A stretch of DNA of 64,000 nucleotides from Linnemannia elongata (GCA_036320915.1 JAXBDG010000010.1:248001-312000), one strand, 5' to 3'; counted from the first letter of the stretch, positions 31,760 through 45,327 are shown. Numbers and translations are program-made. The notes: a model not told the origin generated them from the sequence alone.

Positions 31760-34700
31760 ATGGGAATCGCAGAGTACTGCAACGACAGCGAGGGTTGGGT
31801 AAGGAAGAGAACGACAACTCAGCTGAATTTTATGTTGTCTGGATCGATCGGGGCTGCTCCCCTTCTCTCCCCTGACGTAGAAAATCTCACACACTGCCTC
31901 TTCACCCCTTCAACTGTACCAGGGTCCAACGAGCCATCAAAGGGCGGATCTCACCCCTTGCGTCGAAAATACAATCCTCCAGGGCCTACCTGCCCTGATC
32001 GCCATCCTTAGTATGACACACACCGCCATGGTAATGTGGAAGAAGGGCAAGCCCCACAACCTTGGGCGAACAAACATCATCTACTGGCCCACTCAGATCC
32101 TCATGCTTGGAAGTGCAGCTGCTCTGGCTGCAAGAGCTGCTCTCCTCAAGAGTGATGGCAACAGCTATGCCCCTGCTACCATGTTCAGCACCATCGTCAT
32201 GATGCTCGCCTGGGTAAGTGGCCGATAACATGAACAATAACCTGCAATTTCTTCGTCGTTTCAGTCAAAAGGAAGCACTTGGTCTGACCGCAGTTCCCTC
32301 CTTTTTGTTCTTGAATCCCCACAGTTGTCGGCAATCGGATTGAACTATTTTCAGCACCAGCAAGACATCCGATCCAACAACCAGATCGCTGCCCTCTATC
32401 TCTTCACCCTTATCGCCTCTGCCATCAACATCCGCACTATGACACTTCTCGACCAGACCAACCAGGACCAGTTCAAGGCCTTCATTGCCTTCTTTGCCAT
32501 CAACATCCTTGGACTCATCTTTGAAGCGTGGCCCCGTGGCCGCACTCAGGTCCAGAAGAACAGCTCCGCCGGTCGCTACGCCAAGGCCAACCTCTTCTCT
32601 CGCTTGACCTTCCACTACCTCCAACCCGTCATCACTGCAGGATTCAAGAACCCTCTTGCAGCAAAGGACATTGAGGGCATGGTCCCCGATCGCATCAAGA
32701 CTCAATATAGTCACGATTTGCTCAACAACAACTGGCAGGCCAAGGTCGCCAAGGCCAAGGCGAAGGGCGAGAAGCCTAGTCTGTTCACCACGGTTCTTGG
32801 TACCTACGGTTGGTCGTGGGTGCCCATCATGGTGTTCCGTATCGGCGCCTCAACTCTTACCTACGTCCAGCCCCAGCTCCTGGATGAGCTCTTGGCATTC
32901 ATCCGATCGTACCAGACACCCAATCCTGAACCCGTCGCGCTTGGAATCATCTTGGCATTCGGCATGTTCCTTGCCTCGCTCCTTAACTCTTTCTTCATGG
33001 CCCAGTACTTTCAGAGCGCCATGAATGTTGGTATTGAGGCCCGTACAGCCCTCATCGCCATGATCTACCGCAAGTCGCTCAAGCTTACCAGTGCTGCTAA
33101 GCAAAAGTCAACTGCCGGAGAAATCAACAACCACATGTCTGTCGATGCTGAGCGTTGGCCCGATGCCATTACCTTCTTGCCTATGCTCATCTCTATCCCA
33201 TATGAAATCGCCATTGCCATCTGGATGTTGTACCGTCAGATCTCTTGGTCTGTATTTGTTGGTTTGGGAACAATTATTGTCCTCCTTCCTGTCCAGGGTA
33301 TCATTGCCAAGTTCTTCATGAAGGTAAGTCATGATATTTGACTGTCGATTGTATTTTATCATAGAAGATACTATTCGTGTTAAATGCTCAGCATGCTAAC
33401 ATTTTCGCTCCAAACGACCAAATAGGCCAAGTCAGCGAAGCTCGAGGCCATGGATCAGCGTATTCGTCTTATGAACGAGGTCATTACAGGAGTCAAGATC
33501 GTCAAGCTGTATGGTTGGGAGGACTCGTTCATGGAGCGCATCCGTGTCTACCGTCATCGTGAGGTCAAGACTCTCCGCAAGATCGGCATCGTCTTCTCGT
33601 TCCTCTCGATCATGTTCCAGTCAGTTCCCATGTTGGTCGCCCTGGTTTCCTTCGCTGTTTACGCTACCCACGGAGGGCCCAACTATGGTCCCGGTGATAT
33701 CACTCCCCAGCGTGTCTTTGTCTCAATCTCACTCTTCAACTTGCTGAGCAGCCCTATCGGTATGCTTAGTCACATCATTGCCGAAGTCATCGGTGTCACC
33801 GTCGCTACCAGACGTATGCAGGCCTTCTTGTTGGCTCCTGAAATTTCGGAGGAGACCACTGAATCTATCAAGACCTTGCCCGAGGACCCCTCTGTCCCCT
33901 TAGTCGAAATCAAGGACGGTGTTTTTGCATGGGAGACGGAAGGACCCGAGGTCGAGACCGAAAAGGAGAAGAAGGCTCGTGAGAAAGCTGAAGCGAAAAA
34001 GTATAAGCTGCTGGAGAAGGAAGCTAAGAAGGCCGGCAAACCCGCTCCCGAGAAGGAAGTTCCTGTTGAGAAGAACTATGGACCTACCCTGACCGATATC
34101 AACCTGACTATTCCTCGTGGAAACCTAACCGCTGTTGTTGGACGCGTTGGACAGGGAAAGACTTCGCTGTTGAACGCCATCATTGGAGATATGTACAGAC
34201 GCCAGGGATCCGTCAAGGTCTATGGCCGCATGGCTTATGTTGCACAGCAAGCCTGGATCGTCAACGCCACTGGTGAGTCTTTGCTTTGATTGCTGGTTGC
34301 CAGGTAGTGGTTGGTAGATGAAGTAATTTCATCCGAATACTGACAGCGATGTCTTCTCTTTTTGTCTTCCCACCAATAGTTAAGGATAACATTGTGTTTG
34401 GTAACGAATTCAACCAAGAGCGCTACGACCACATTTTGATGGCTTCTGGACTTTTGCCTGATATCGCAATGCTCCCTGCTGGTGACCAGACTGAGATCGG
34501 AGAACGTGGAATCAACTTGTCAGGAGGTCAGAAGCAGCGTGTCTCCCTTGCCCGTGCCGCCTACGAGAACGCCGATGTTTACCTGTTTGACGACCCCCTC
34601 TCTGCTGTCGATGCCCATGTCGACCAGCACCTCTGGCAACACTTGATTGGACCCAATGGATTACTCAAGGACAAGACCCGTGTCTTGGTCACCCATGCCA

Positions 34701-36965
34701 TTCACCATTTGGAGCAGGTTGACCAGATCGTTGTGATCAAGGACGGCAAGATCAGCGAGACGGGTCAGTACGATGCTCTTATGGCTGCTCAGGATTCCTT
34801 CTATCAACTGATTTCGGATTACTCGGTCAACCAGGGCAAGAAGCGCAAGGAGAAGAAGAAGTCTGACGAGGATGCTTCTGGTTCGAATCAGGAGGATGAT
34901 GAGGATGACTCGACCCAAGACGGCGACGAGAAGGATCCTAAGGCTGCTGGCACTTCTGGTAACAAGGATGACAAGTTAGTTTCAGAGGAGAAGATGGTCC
35001 AGGGCAGTGTCTCCTGGGGAGTTTACAACATCTATGCCAAGGCCGCCTCGTACCGTTGGTCTGCGATTGTCGCTGTTGTTTTCGTGCTCGGTCAAGCTTT
35101 CCAGATCGGAACCAACATCTGGTTGAATCATTGGTCGTCTGAGTCCACTACAGCCTTGGCGACAGGTACGGAGCTCCATCCCATCGGATACTACCTTGGA
35201 ATCTATGGTGCTATCATTTTCTGCAGTATGATCATGAACGTCGTCTCGGTCTATGTCGCCATGGTCCTTGCCGCTATCCGTGCCTCGACCCGCCTTCATG
35301 ACAGTCTCTTGGCCAAGATGCTTCGTCTGCCTATGGCCTTCTTCGACACCACCCCTCTTGGCCGCATTGTCAACCGATTCTCTAGCGATGTTTTCAGCAT
35401 TGATGAGCTTTTGCCCTGGACTTTTATCCAGGTCTTCATCTGCGGTACCACGGTCCTCGGAACAATCATCGTCATTGCTACCACCACCCCCATCTTCTTA
35501 GTCGTCGTTCCTCCTCTGATGGTTCTGTACCTGATCATTCAGGCCTACTACATCCGCTCATCTCGCGCCTTGAAGCGTATCGACTCTGTATCCAAGTCCC
35601 CTATCTACCAGCATTTCAGCGAGACCCTTTCTGGAGTGACAACAATCCGTGCCCTCGGTGCCAACCAACGTTTCATTGCCGATAATGCCGCCAAGGCCGA
35701 TGTTGCTGCCAATGCTTACTATTCCTGGATCGTCTCCAACCGTTGGTTGCAGATCCGCCTTGAGAGTTTGGGAGCTATTATTGTCTTGGCTGCTGCTCTT
35801 TTTGTTGTTCTTAGCCGTAACTCTTTGAGCTCTGGAAACGTCGGTCTTGCTTTATCTTATGCTCTCTCTGTCACCCAAAGTATCACCTGGATGGTCCGCT
35901 CTACCTGCGATCTCCAAAAGTAAGTTCCCTCCTATTTTGCAAGGATTATACTTTCACGTTTTGCTTTGCTTGAACAACATTTATTTACAATATATTTTCT
36001 TTCTCCATTTTTATAGCCAACTGGTAGCCGTGGAGCGTATTGAAGAGTATGCCAGGAAAAACCCCGAGGCACCCGCTGAGACGGACGTCGCTCTGCCTGA
36101 GAACTGGCCTCAGGCCGGTCACGTCGAGTTCCGCAACTACTCGACCCGTTACCGCGAGGGACTCGACCTGGTCATCAAGAACATCTCCTTCGAGGTCCAA
36201 CCTGCCGAGAAGGTCGGAATCGTTGGTCGTACGGGTGCTGGAAAGTCGTCGTTGACATTGGCCTTGTTCCGTATCATTGAAGCCGCCAACAGCCATTGGG
36301 CCAAGTCGAGCCATAACGAGAAGGATCTGGATTCGGACCCTGCCAAGGAGGATGCCATTGTTGACCTCGAGAAGATTAATGTCGAGGAGGATGGTGGATC
36401 GATCTGGATTGATGGTGTCGATATCTCGACGGTTGGATTGAAGTACCTTCGTCAGCACTTGGCGATTATCCCTCAGGACCCTACTCTGTTTGTCGGAACT
36501 GTCCGCGAGAACCTGGATCCCTTTGATGAGCTCGAAGATGCCGATCTATGGGAGGCTCTGGAGCGTGCTCATTTGAAAGAGCACATCTCGTCGCTTGCTG
36601 GTGGACTGTCATTCAAGGTTTCGCAGAACGGTGACAACTTCTCCGTTGGTCAACGATCCTTGATCTGTCTCGCCCGCGCTCTTCTCCGCAAGACCAAGGT
36701 TCTCATTCTTGACGAAGCCACAGCCGCTGTGGATGTCGAGACTGATGAATTGATCCAAAAGACGATCCGCAAGGAGTTCAAGGACCGTACGATCCTCACC
36801 ATCGCCCATCGTATTAAGACCGTCATGGACTCTGACAAGATCCTAGTGTTGGAGAAGGGTCGCGTCGAGGAGTATGAATCCCCCCAGATCTTGCTCCAAC
36901 GCCCTGACTCGCTCTTCTACAGCCTTGCCCAGCAGGCTGGTGAGATCAAGGACTCGGACGAGTAA
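31760..36965 (+). CDS. ABCC/MRP-type full-length ABC transporter, array gene 1 (1554 aa)
   Basis: Six exons: 31760-31798, 31923-32213, 32325-33323, 33426-34272, 34380-35919, 36017-36965. Exon 1 encodes only [13 protein letters not shown]. The N-terminal TMD0 and L0 linker (to about residue 200) make it a long MRP/YCF1-like protein. TMD1 spans about 200-570. NBD1 has Walker A GRVGQGKT (about 682), signature LSGGQKQR (about 771) and Walker [11 protein letters not shown], with Asp replacing the catalytic Glu as is normal in ABCC proteins. TMD2 spans about 930-1235. NBD2 has Walker [10 protein letters not shown] (about 1308), signature FSVGQR (about 1446), [11 protein letters not shown] and IAHR. 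A Lys/Glu-rich helix (about 617-665) precedes NBD1. Expected to export glutathione or other organic-anion conjugates to the vacuole or outside. It lacks the second intron of genes 2 and 3 but has three introns of its own. Confidence 0.93.
36495..36859 (+). repeat. near-identical NBD2 tract shared with ABCC gene 2 (copy 1)
   Basis: 365 bases that match 43561-43925 with only four mismatches counted by eye and no gaps, while flanking coding sequence of the two genes is much more diverged. Confidence 0.85.
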
Positions 36966-37854
36966 CCCTTTTTCTTTTCTTCATTTGTTTGTCCCTTTTT
37001 TTTGTATATCGACCATATCCAACTACAACTACAATACCATTTAGCATAATAACTTAATCCGTTTTTTCATCACTTTTATTGCACCGCATACATATCATCC
37101 ATCACTAATAAAGACATGCAAAAAGCATGAGTTCTCACTCTATTCACACTTTGCTCGTTCGTGTTTTTCGTGATACATTTCCTTCCTTTATTTTTCAAGG
37201 CATATAGACAAGGCGGACAAAAGCGAGAGTCCAGGCATGCGATGGATTCCATTTATGGAAGAGTGAACTGTGCGATAGAGTTGTGAATATCGACCAATCA
37301 ATCGGGCTTGCTTTCGGACAACCTTGTTTTTCTCTCTCTAATTGTTGTCTAAACGTCGCACAATTCTCGAACCACCCAGAGACAGGGGGTGAGAGCAAGG
37401 ATGAAAGGAGAGAGGGGGGGCAACGTACGACTCTTTTGTTTTGATTGCGCAGACAAGAGGAGTTCCGATCAATTGACACAGCGAGAAGACACGACGTTTG
37501 CAAGCCATGAGGATGGACTTTTAGTTTGTCCGGACAATCTGTTCTTTCAAGGGAGGCCCAGCTCTTTACATGAATTGGTGGCTCCGCTTAAACGTCTCGC
37601 CACCCAACCAACCTTTATGTGTTTTTGTGTCTTCTTTTTCGTTCTCTTTTCTCTCTTTCTTTTCCTTTTTTACTTCTCTTTCTTTCCTTCTCATCCTTTC
37701 CTCGTCATTCCCCTTCCGCAATCACCCCTAATTCCACACTTGACGGTTACCGACAACCGCTTGTCACCCCTTCACCCCTCTCCTTTATTTTCATCCTTCA
37801 CAGCTGGTCTCTGTCGGGTCTTCTTATTCCCACCACTTGCTTTCCTCGTCTGCC
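36966..37854. other. intergenic between ABCC genes 1 and 2
   Basis: 3' UTR of gene 1 (possible signals AATAAAGAC near 37107) and the C/T-rich promoter of gene 2. No clear TATA box or other gene was seen. Confidence 0.6.
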
Positions 37855-38522
37855 ATGAGCATGTCGTACTGTCGCGACCCCGAAGGATGGGTGAGTTGTC
37901 TACTCCTCGCCTATCTTGTACCCCGTTGGTGACTTTTCAGAACTCCTATCTACCAATTGCTGACACTTCGGTCCTTTTTTCGCCTGGGTTTCTTTTTTGC
38001 TTTGTTCTGCAGGGTCCAACAAGCCTTCTCCGACCAGACCTCACTCACTGCTTTGAGTCTACGTAAGTCGCCGCTTGCAGTCGTCAAGTCAAAGAGACAT
38101 TATCCGATCCATATACCGAGATCTAGTCTTCTAGATACTTAGTTTCTCCACTCTCTGGGCTTGTCTCAAGTTCGTTCAAGTTGCGGATGAAGGAGAGTCG
38201 TCGTTGTCCTGCTCCTCTCTCTTTTTGCCTGTGTCTCTGTGGTTCCTTGGTGCCTTCCCCTTTTCTCGAACAATAAAAATCAGAAAAGGGAGAGGACACC
38301 GGAGGGATGGGATTGAAAAGAGGGCGATCTAGAACGAGCGGAAAAACTTGATGTGCTATATGTGTCTTTTTTGCAATTTATTTCTTTTTTGTGGGTTTGT
38401 GTCCATTCTGGGCTCTCCCAAGCGTGCAGAAAAAAAAACTTTGATCGCTTCAACAAACTAACAAGTTTGTCGTTGTCGTGGACAATACGGCCAAGATGAA
38501 TGACAAGAATACAAGGGAGAGG

Positions 38523-38562
<40 letters not shown>

Positions 38563-41500
38563 CCAGACGAGCTGTTGTGGCTGTTTTGATCCCCCTGAGT
38601 TGCTCTCCTTCGTCGCGTCTCATATCTGGGGACGTGGTGAAGGAGCGATGAAGGGTGGGGAGAGATTGGCCACCGTTCGTCCTGGAAGGGAATGGAGGGG
38701 GTGGCAGGGGCCACCCTCTTCTTAGGAGTGGAGGCGTGGTGTGTGTGACGGAAGCTGCTCCGATCTTGCTGCTCCGCCCTCTCTGTCCGTCCCTGCAGGA
38801 GAGGGGAGCGAGAGAGAGAGAGGGGTAAACTGGCCCGTTAGTCACGGCGGACTAATTGAGTGTACGAAAACTCCGATTTTCTGACCATTCACATTCCTCT
38901 TTTTCTTTCAACAAAACATAGCATTCTCCTGAGTCTGCCCGCCATTCTTGCAATCGTCGCATTCGCCACAAGGATCTTTAACTTTCTCACCAAGGGCACT
39001 CGCCACGGGCTGGGCAGACCCTGGATCATTTACAGTCTCTCGCAACTCCTAACTCTCGCAGCCATCGGATCCCTCATCGCCCGCGCAGTGCTTCTGTCAA
39101 ATCAACAACCGAACGGTGATTACTCCCCCGCCTCAATGATGGGCACCATCCTGATGGCCATCGCCTGGACACTTGGTCTTGTTCTTAACCACTTCGAGTC
39201 CCTTTACAAGATCCGCGCGTCCCCGTTTATCTTTTGCTACAGTCTTGTCTCCCTAGTCGCTGCGGCGATCGTGGTCCGAACCCTCAAGGAAACTCAACAT
39301 GCAAATCAGGATCCCTTCAAAGCCCTGGTCGCCTTTCTGACTTTCAACTGTACTCATTTTGTGATTGAGTCCTGGCCACGAGGCAGGTTTGCGGTTCAGA
39401 AGAACGCCTCTGTAGGGGAATACGAGAAGGCAAATTTCTTTTCCCGGATCTCGTTCCATTTCATGCAGCCCATTGTCTCCCTCGGTTACAACCGCCCTTT
39501 GGTCCAGGAGGATATTGATTCCTTGATGCCCAAGGAGATGCAGGCAGAACACTCCCACCTCCGCCTGTCGACGCGCTGGAACGCCAAGAAACTCAAGTGT
39601 ACTAACCGTGGCGACAATGCAACCCCGTCCCTGATGAAGACCATTCTGTTCTCGTTTAAGACCCAGTGGGTGCCCCTGATCCTCATCCGCGTCCTCACCT
39701 CCGTCATGACCTACGTCTCCCCGCAACTTCTAAACTCTCTCCTGGGGTTCATCCAATCCTACGCATCCCCCAACGAGGCGGACCATAAACCAGTTGCACT
39801 CGGGATCATCCTGGCGTTTGGCATGTTCTTCACATCCTTGTTGGTGACCTTTCTGAACGGCCAGTTACAGGCGACATCGACGAATTTGGGGCTCGAGGTC
39901 CGAACGGCATTGATGTCGATGATTTATCGCAAGGCGTTGAGGTTGTCGAATAGCGCGCGTCAAAACTCAACTGCGGGCGAGATTACGAATCACATGAGCG
40001 TTGATGCTGAGCGCTGGCCCATGAGTTTGCCGACTGTTATCACTTCCATCTCTGTCCCGTACGTCTTTTGCTTCCTTACTCGCTATCTTTTCTTTTGCTT
40101 CTTCCTCTTTTCTTTTCGGCTTTTAACATTATTTTTTTTTCATTTTTCTCATCCTCTTTCATTCTTCACACTCACTTATAACAGACTGGAAATTGGCATA
40201 GCGACATGGATGCTGTACGAGCTCATCGGATGGTCCATCTTTGTCGGCATCGCTGCAGTCATCCTGATGCTACCCATCCACGCAAAACTTGCAGGATACT
40301 TCCAGTCCTTCCGTGCCGCCAAGATGAAGGCCATGGATAGCCGTCTCCGTCTCGTCAACGAGGTCCTCGGTGGCATGAAGATTGTCAAATTGTACAACTG
40401 TACGTTCCCTTCGCAACCTATTCTTCCATATATGATATGTTGTTCGGTGGCCACTCTTGCACAGTGTGTACCTAATTATTCATTTCTTTCTAATCTCTCT
40501 TTTTTTTACTTGCGAACGCTGAAATGCAGGGGAGGAACCGTTCAAGGAGAGGATCGCAGTAGTCCGTCGCAACGAGATCGAGCTCCTCAAACGGTTCGGA
40601 ATCATGTTTTCCTTTGTCGGTCTTGTCTTCACTTCAACGCCTCTCGTCATTACCCTCGTCTCCCTGGCCGTCTACGCAACCCATGGTGGACCCGGCGCCA
40701 CACCTGGTGATATGAATCCTCAGACCATCTTTGTCAGTATCACCCTCTTTGGTCTTTTATCCAGACCCATCAGCGTCATGTCCAGTACCCTCAGTCAGCT
40801 TACTAGTATCACGGTTGCCACGACCCGGATCCAGAAGTTCCTCCTTGCTGAGGAACTTGATGAGACGATGATTGAACGGGATTTGGAGGGTGTTAGTGGA
40901 GGTCATGATGATGGTAGACCTGTGATTGAGATCACTGGATCGGCTGTCTTTGCGTGGTGCCCTGAGCATGCCCCCGTCGAGACCGAGAAGCAAAAGAAGG
41001 AGCGTGAAAAGGACGAGGCCAAGAAACAAAAAGTCTCAGAAGCCAAGGCCCGCAAGGAGAACAAGCCTGTGCCTGAGAAGAAGCCCGCCGAAGAGATTGA
41101 TTACTCCCCTACTTTGACCAACATCAACCTCTCGATCGCCAAAGGCTCGCTTACAGCTATTGTCGGACGCGTCGGACAGGGCAAGACGTCTTTGTTGTCA
41201 GCTTTGATTGGTGAGATGTACAAGCGCCAGGGGACGGTGCGGATCCGCGGACGTGTTGCTTATGCAGCCCAGCAAGCCTGGATCGTCAACATGACGTTGA
41301 GAGACAACATTATCTTTGGACTCGACTTTGATCAAGAGAGATACGATCGCATCGTTGCTGCCTCGGGTCTGTTGCCAGATATTGAGATGCTACCCGCCGG
41401 TGACCAGACCGAAATCGGAGAACGTGGAATCAACCTGTCCGGTGGTCAAAAACAACGTGTCTCCCTCGCCCGTGCCGCCTACCAAGATGCCGATGTCTAC

Positions 41501-44040
41501 CTTTTGGATGATCCTCTCAGCGCCGTCGATGCCCACGTCGACCAACATCTATGGGAGAACCTGATCGGACCTAATGGGCTGCTGAAAGACAAGACTCGCC
41601 TGCTGGTCACCCATGGCATTCACCACCTCGAGCACGTCGACCAGATCGTGGTCATCAAAGACGGACAGATCACCGAGGACGGACACTATGACGACCTGAT
41701 GGACTCCAAGGGTGCCTTTTACCAGCTGATTGACGAGTACTCGATTAATGCTAGCAAGGACCGCAAGAAGAAGAAGGTCGTCAGGGGCGAGGGCGAAGTC
41801 GAGGAGGAAGATATAGATCATAGCAGCCTTGAGGGGGTGGAAGAGGAGAAAAGTGATGTAGATACTCAGAAGGGAGATGAGAAGATTACGAAAAAGGTCG
41901 ACCTGGCTGCCAAGAAGGATGAGAAGACTGCTGAGTTGATTGCTGCTGAGAAGATGGTCATGGGTCGTGTCTCCTGGGATGTCTACCGTATTTACCTCCG
42001 CGCCGCGTAAGTTCATCCTCGTCTTTTCCAGCAACATATATTTTTCATATCGCCCAACAACAGCGCTTCTAACAGTGTGCATATCCATTTTTTTTGATTC
42101 GATAGTTCATACCGCACGTCGTTATTCTGTGTGTTCATGTATCTACTGGTGCAATCCTGTCAAATCGGCACCAACCTGTGGCTCCAGCACTGGACAGCCG
42201 CCCGTCCCGGTGAATCTCGTTCGCCCGGCATGTTCTTGGGTGTTTATGCAGCCATCACATTGGTGTACATGATTTTGATGTTCTGTTTTACCTACGTGAT
42301 TATGGTCTGGGCTGGAGTCCGCGCTACCGTGCGTCTTCATGACGGGCTCTTGAATTCTATCATGCATCTCCCCATGAGGTAACCACATCAACTGCACTCT
42401 TTTTTACCCTTCTTCATGTCGTGCATTTTTATCCCTATCGTTCCTACAACCAACCTGTTTATGTTTATTTTTCTGTGCGACCAAACCCTATTAGCTTCTT
42501 TGACACGACTCCATTGGGCCGCATTGTGAACAGGTTCTCGACAGACATCTTTGCAACCGACAATACCCTCCCTTGGAGTTTCATGTCTGTCCTCATGTTC
42601 GGGGTCAGCGTCCTGGGAACCATCATAGTCATCGCCGCCACAACTCCGATCTTCCTCGCCATCGTCCCTCCCCTCGCTGCTGGGTTCGTCCTCGTCCAGA
42701 TGTACTACATCCGCCCTTCGCGCTCCTTGAAGCGGATTGATTCAACAAGTCGGTCGCCCGTTTATCAACATTTCACAGAGACCCTGGTTGGTGTTTCGAC
42801 CATCCGTGCGATGGGGGTCGAGGACCGATTTATTCTGCAGAATGAGGAGAAGGCGACTATTTCTGCGAACGCATATTTTACTTACCAGATGGTCGCGCGC
42901 TGGTTACAGATTCGGCTTGAGACCCTGGGTGCTTGTATTGTCTTGGGCGCTGCGCTGTTTGCGGTGTTAGACCGCCAGTCGCTGAATCCTGGGATGGTCG
43001 GGTTGGCATTGTCGTATGCCCTGACTGTGACCGCCGATATTACCATGGTTATCAGATCCTACTGCGAGTTGCAGAACCAGTTGGTCTCTGTTGAGCGGAT
43101 TGACGAGTACCTTGCCAAGAACTCTGAGCCTCCCGCCCATTTGCCCGCGGATTCTGACTTGCCCGAGAACTGGCCACAGGCGGGTCATATCGAGTTCCGG
43201 AGCTATTCTACACGTTACCGTCAGGGTTTGGATCTGGTCGTCAAGGATATCTCGTTCGAGGTGCAGCCTGCCGAGAAGGTTGGCATTGTGGGGCGGACTG
43301 GGGCTGGCAAATCATCGTTGACGTTGGCGTTGTTCCGCATTATCGAGGCTGCGAATAGTCACTGGGCGCAGTCGAGTCACAACGGCGCAGATCTGGATAC
43401 GATGCCTACTAAAGTTGTTGAGGATGCAAACCTGGAGAAGGTGGCGGTCGACGAGGATGGTGGATCGATCTGGATTGATGGTGTTGACATCTCGACCGTC
43501 GGACTGAGCCGTCTCCGCAAAAACCTCGCCATCATCCCGCAGGACCCCACTCTCTTTGCCGGAACTGTCCGCGAGAACCTGGATCCCTTTGAGGAGCTCG
43601 AAGATGTCGATCTATGGGAGGCTCTGGAGCGTGCTCATTTGAAGGAGCACATCTCGTCGCTTGCTGGTGGACTGTCATTCAAGGTTTCGCAGAACGGTGA
43701 CAACTTCTCTGTTGGTCAACGATCCTTGATCTGTCTCGCCCGCGCTCTTCTCCGCAAGACCAAGGTTCTCATTCTTGACGAAGCCACAGCCGCTGTGGAT
43801 GTCGAGACTGATGAATTGATCCAAAAGACGATCCGCAAGGAGTTCAAGGACCGTACGATCCTCACCATCGCCCATCGTATTAAGACCGTCATGGACTCTG
43901 ACAAGATCCTAGTGTTGGAGAAGGGACAGGTGGAAGAGTTTGAGGCACCTGGGCAGTTGGTGAAGAATAAGGAGTCGTTGTTTTTTAAGCTGGCTCGACA
44001 GGCTGGTGAGATCAAAGAGGAGGAGGAAAATGGGTTGTAG
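37855..44040 (+). CDS. ABCC/MRP-type full-length ABC transporter, array gene 2 (1577 aa)
   Basis: Seven exons: 37855-37890, 38013-38062, 38922-40058, 40185-40399, 40530-42006, 42106-42378, 42495-44040. Exon 1 encodes MSMSYCRDPEGW and exon 2 GPTSLLRPDLTHCFEST, both clearly homologous to the neighbours. Order: TMD0/L0 (1 to about 200), TMD1, a Lys/Glu-rich linker (ETEKQKKEREKDEAKK), NBD1 with Walker A GRVGQGKT (about 691) and signature LSGGQKQR (about 782), a second acidic/lysine linker, TMD2, and NBD2 with GRTGAGKSS (about 1327) and FSVGQR (about 1465). Intron 2 is unusually long (859 bases) and carries a GT microsatellite. The intron inside LPM|SFFDTTP (42379-42494) occurs only here. NBD2 contains the tract nearly identical to gene 1. 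Predicted conjugate/organic-anion exporter. Confidence 0.93.
38525..38561 (+). repeat. (GT)18 microsatellite in intron 2 of ABCC gene 2
   Basis: 37 bases of uninterrupted alternating GT within the 859-base intron. Confidence 0.92.
43561..43925 (+). repeat. near-identical NBD2 tract shared with ABCC gene 1 (copy 2)
   Basis: Partner of 36495-36859; covers the Q-loop-distal part, signature, Walker B and H-loop of NBD2. Identity stops abruptly at both sides. Confidence 0.85.
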
Positions 44041-45327
44041 GGATGGATGATGGGGTGTGTGGAACAAAAGATCGGTTTCGTTACGAGCCGATACTTTATT
44101 ATACAGTTACATATGAACTATCTAATATACCTATGCATATACATAAAATGCAACGCCTTCATTTCGCATGATGCACGGGAGCGTTCAACTACCTTTCATG
44201 AAGCGACTAGTGACTACCACGAAAGACATGCGATGTTGTTGGAAAAGAAGTTCAAAATGCACGTCTATTTGTCCTGCGTCTCCACTCTTAGTCCTTTGTT
44301 GGACTTGACATACGCGTTGTGTGCTTTTGATAATCAACTGTGGGTTGTAAGAAGGAGATCCAACAGCAACAACAACCAACACCAACAGGCAAAGTGGAAC
44401 AATGAAACAAAACCGGACGCAAATAGTGTAGATCACGTCTGGTACAAAAAATGCCAACTCATCTAAAGAAGGTAGTTGATGAAGAATCGATGATAAATGT
44501 TAATATCCAGGAACAGCCACGACGAAGAAAGCTGCCGATCCACTCGTTCCTTTGTTTTCCTCCTTCCCTCTCCTTCCCTCTCCTTCCCTCTCCTTCCCTC
44601 TCTTTCCCTTCCTTCACCCCTTTATTACTCTCCTTCGACTCGAACCCGTTATCAGATGGTGTTGTTTTTTTGTTGTTATGTTATTCAAACTCCATCTGCA
44701 AAAGCGACACGCTGCTGTATTAGGAGTCCAACCAACAAAAAATAGGTGTACTGTTACACAAAGTGAGAACAATGAAGAAATTGCGACATCTTGCCCCCTC
44801 GTACACACCTCACCAATTCCCACAAGGCTAAAATATCGCTCTACTTACAGCGGATAGGTTTGAGGACTTCAAAGCATGTTGATGGGTAGACTATTGAAGA
44901 TATCAGGCTCCTGTACTGTGCAAAAAACAAGAAAACAGCTGCGGTCATACTCACACGCATGTGTGATTGAGGCGGTTATACACTACGCCTGCCAAGGGCG
45001 TTTTGTTCGAACCTTTTTTCAATTTCCATTTTTTTGTTTTCTCATTTGGTACACAGGAGCGGGGGTCAGAGGGTGCAGAAATCAACTCTAATGGTCTCCT
45101 TTTTAGGGAAGGAGTAAGTACAGTGCTCTTCCTCTGAAGGGAAAGAAAAAAAAAGGCGACCAAGGAAAGCTGCTACGGAGAAGCCCACCTGAACAATTAT
45201 GGATGATTTGTGTGCCTTTTGCTTCCCAGGGATTTAGCCAAGAGGGTACATGGTTGCCAAGAAATACTTCATACCCAGCAACAAACAGCAAGTCATAGGA
45301 GATTAAGGTTTTCACAACGATGCTTTT
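44041..45327. other. intergenic between ABCC genes 2 and 3
   Basis: 3' UTR of gene 2, then AT-mixed sequence with no supported gene. Contains a 10-base tandem repeat at 44561-44600. Confidence 0.6.
44561..44600 (+). repeat. (TCCTTCCCTC)4 tandem repeat
   Basis: Four perfect copies of a 10-base pyrimidine unit followed by a degenerate fifth. Long all-pyrimidine tracts like this can form triplex DNA. Confidence 0.9.

Noticed and set aside
31799..32011. Read-through of ABCC gene 1 exon 1 into a longer frame
   Set aside because: Paralogues show that GW is followed by GPT; the acceptor at 31922 restores [13 protein letters not shown] in the correct frame, so the 124 bases are intron.
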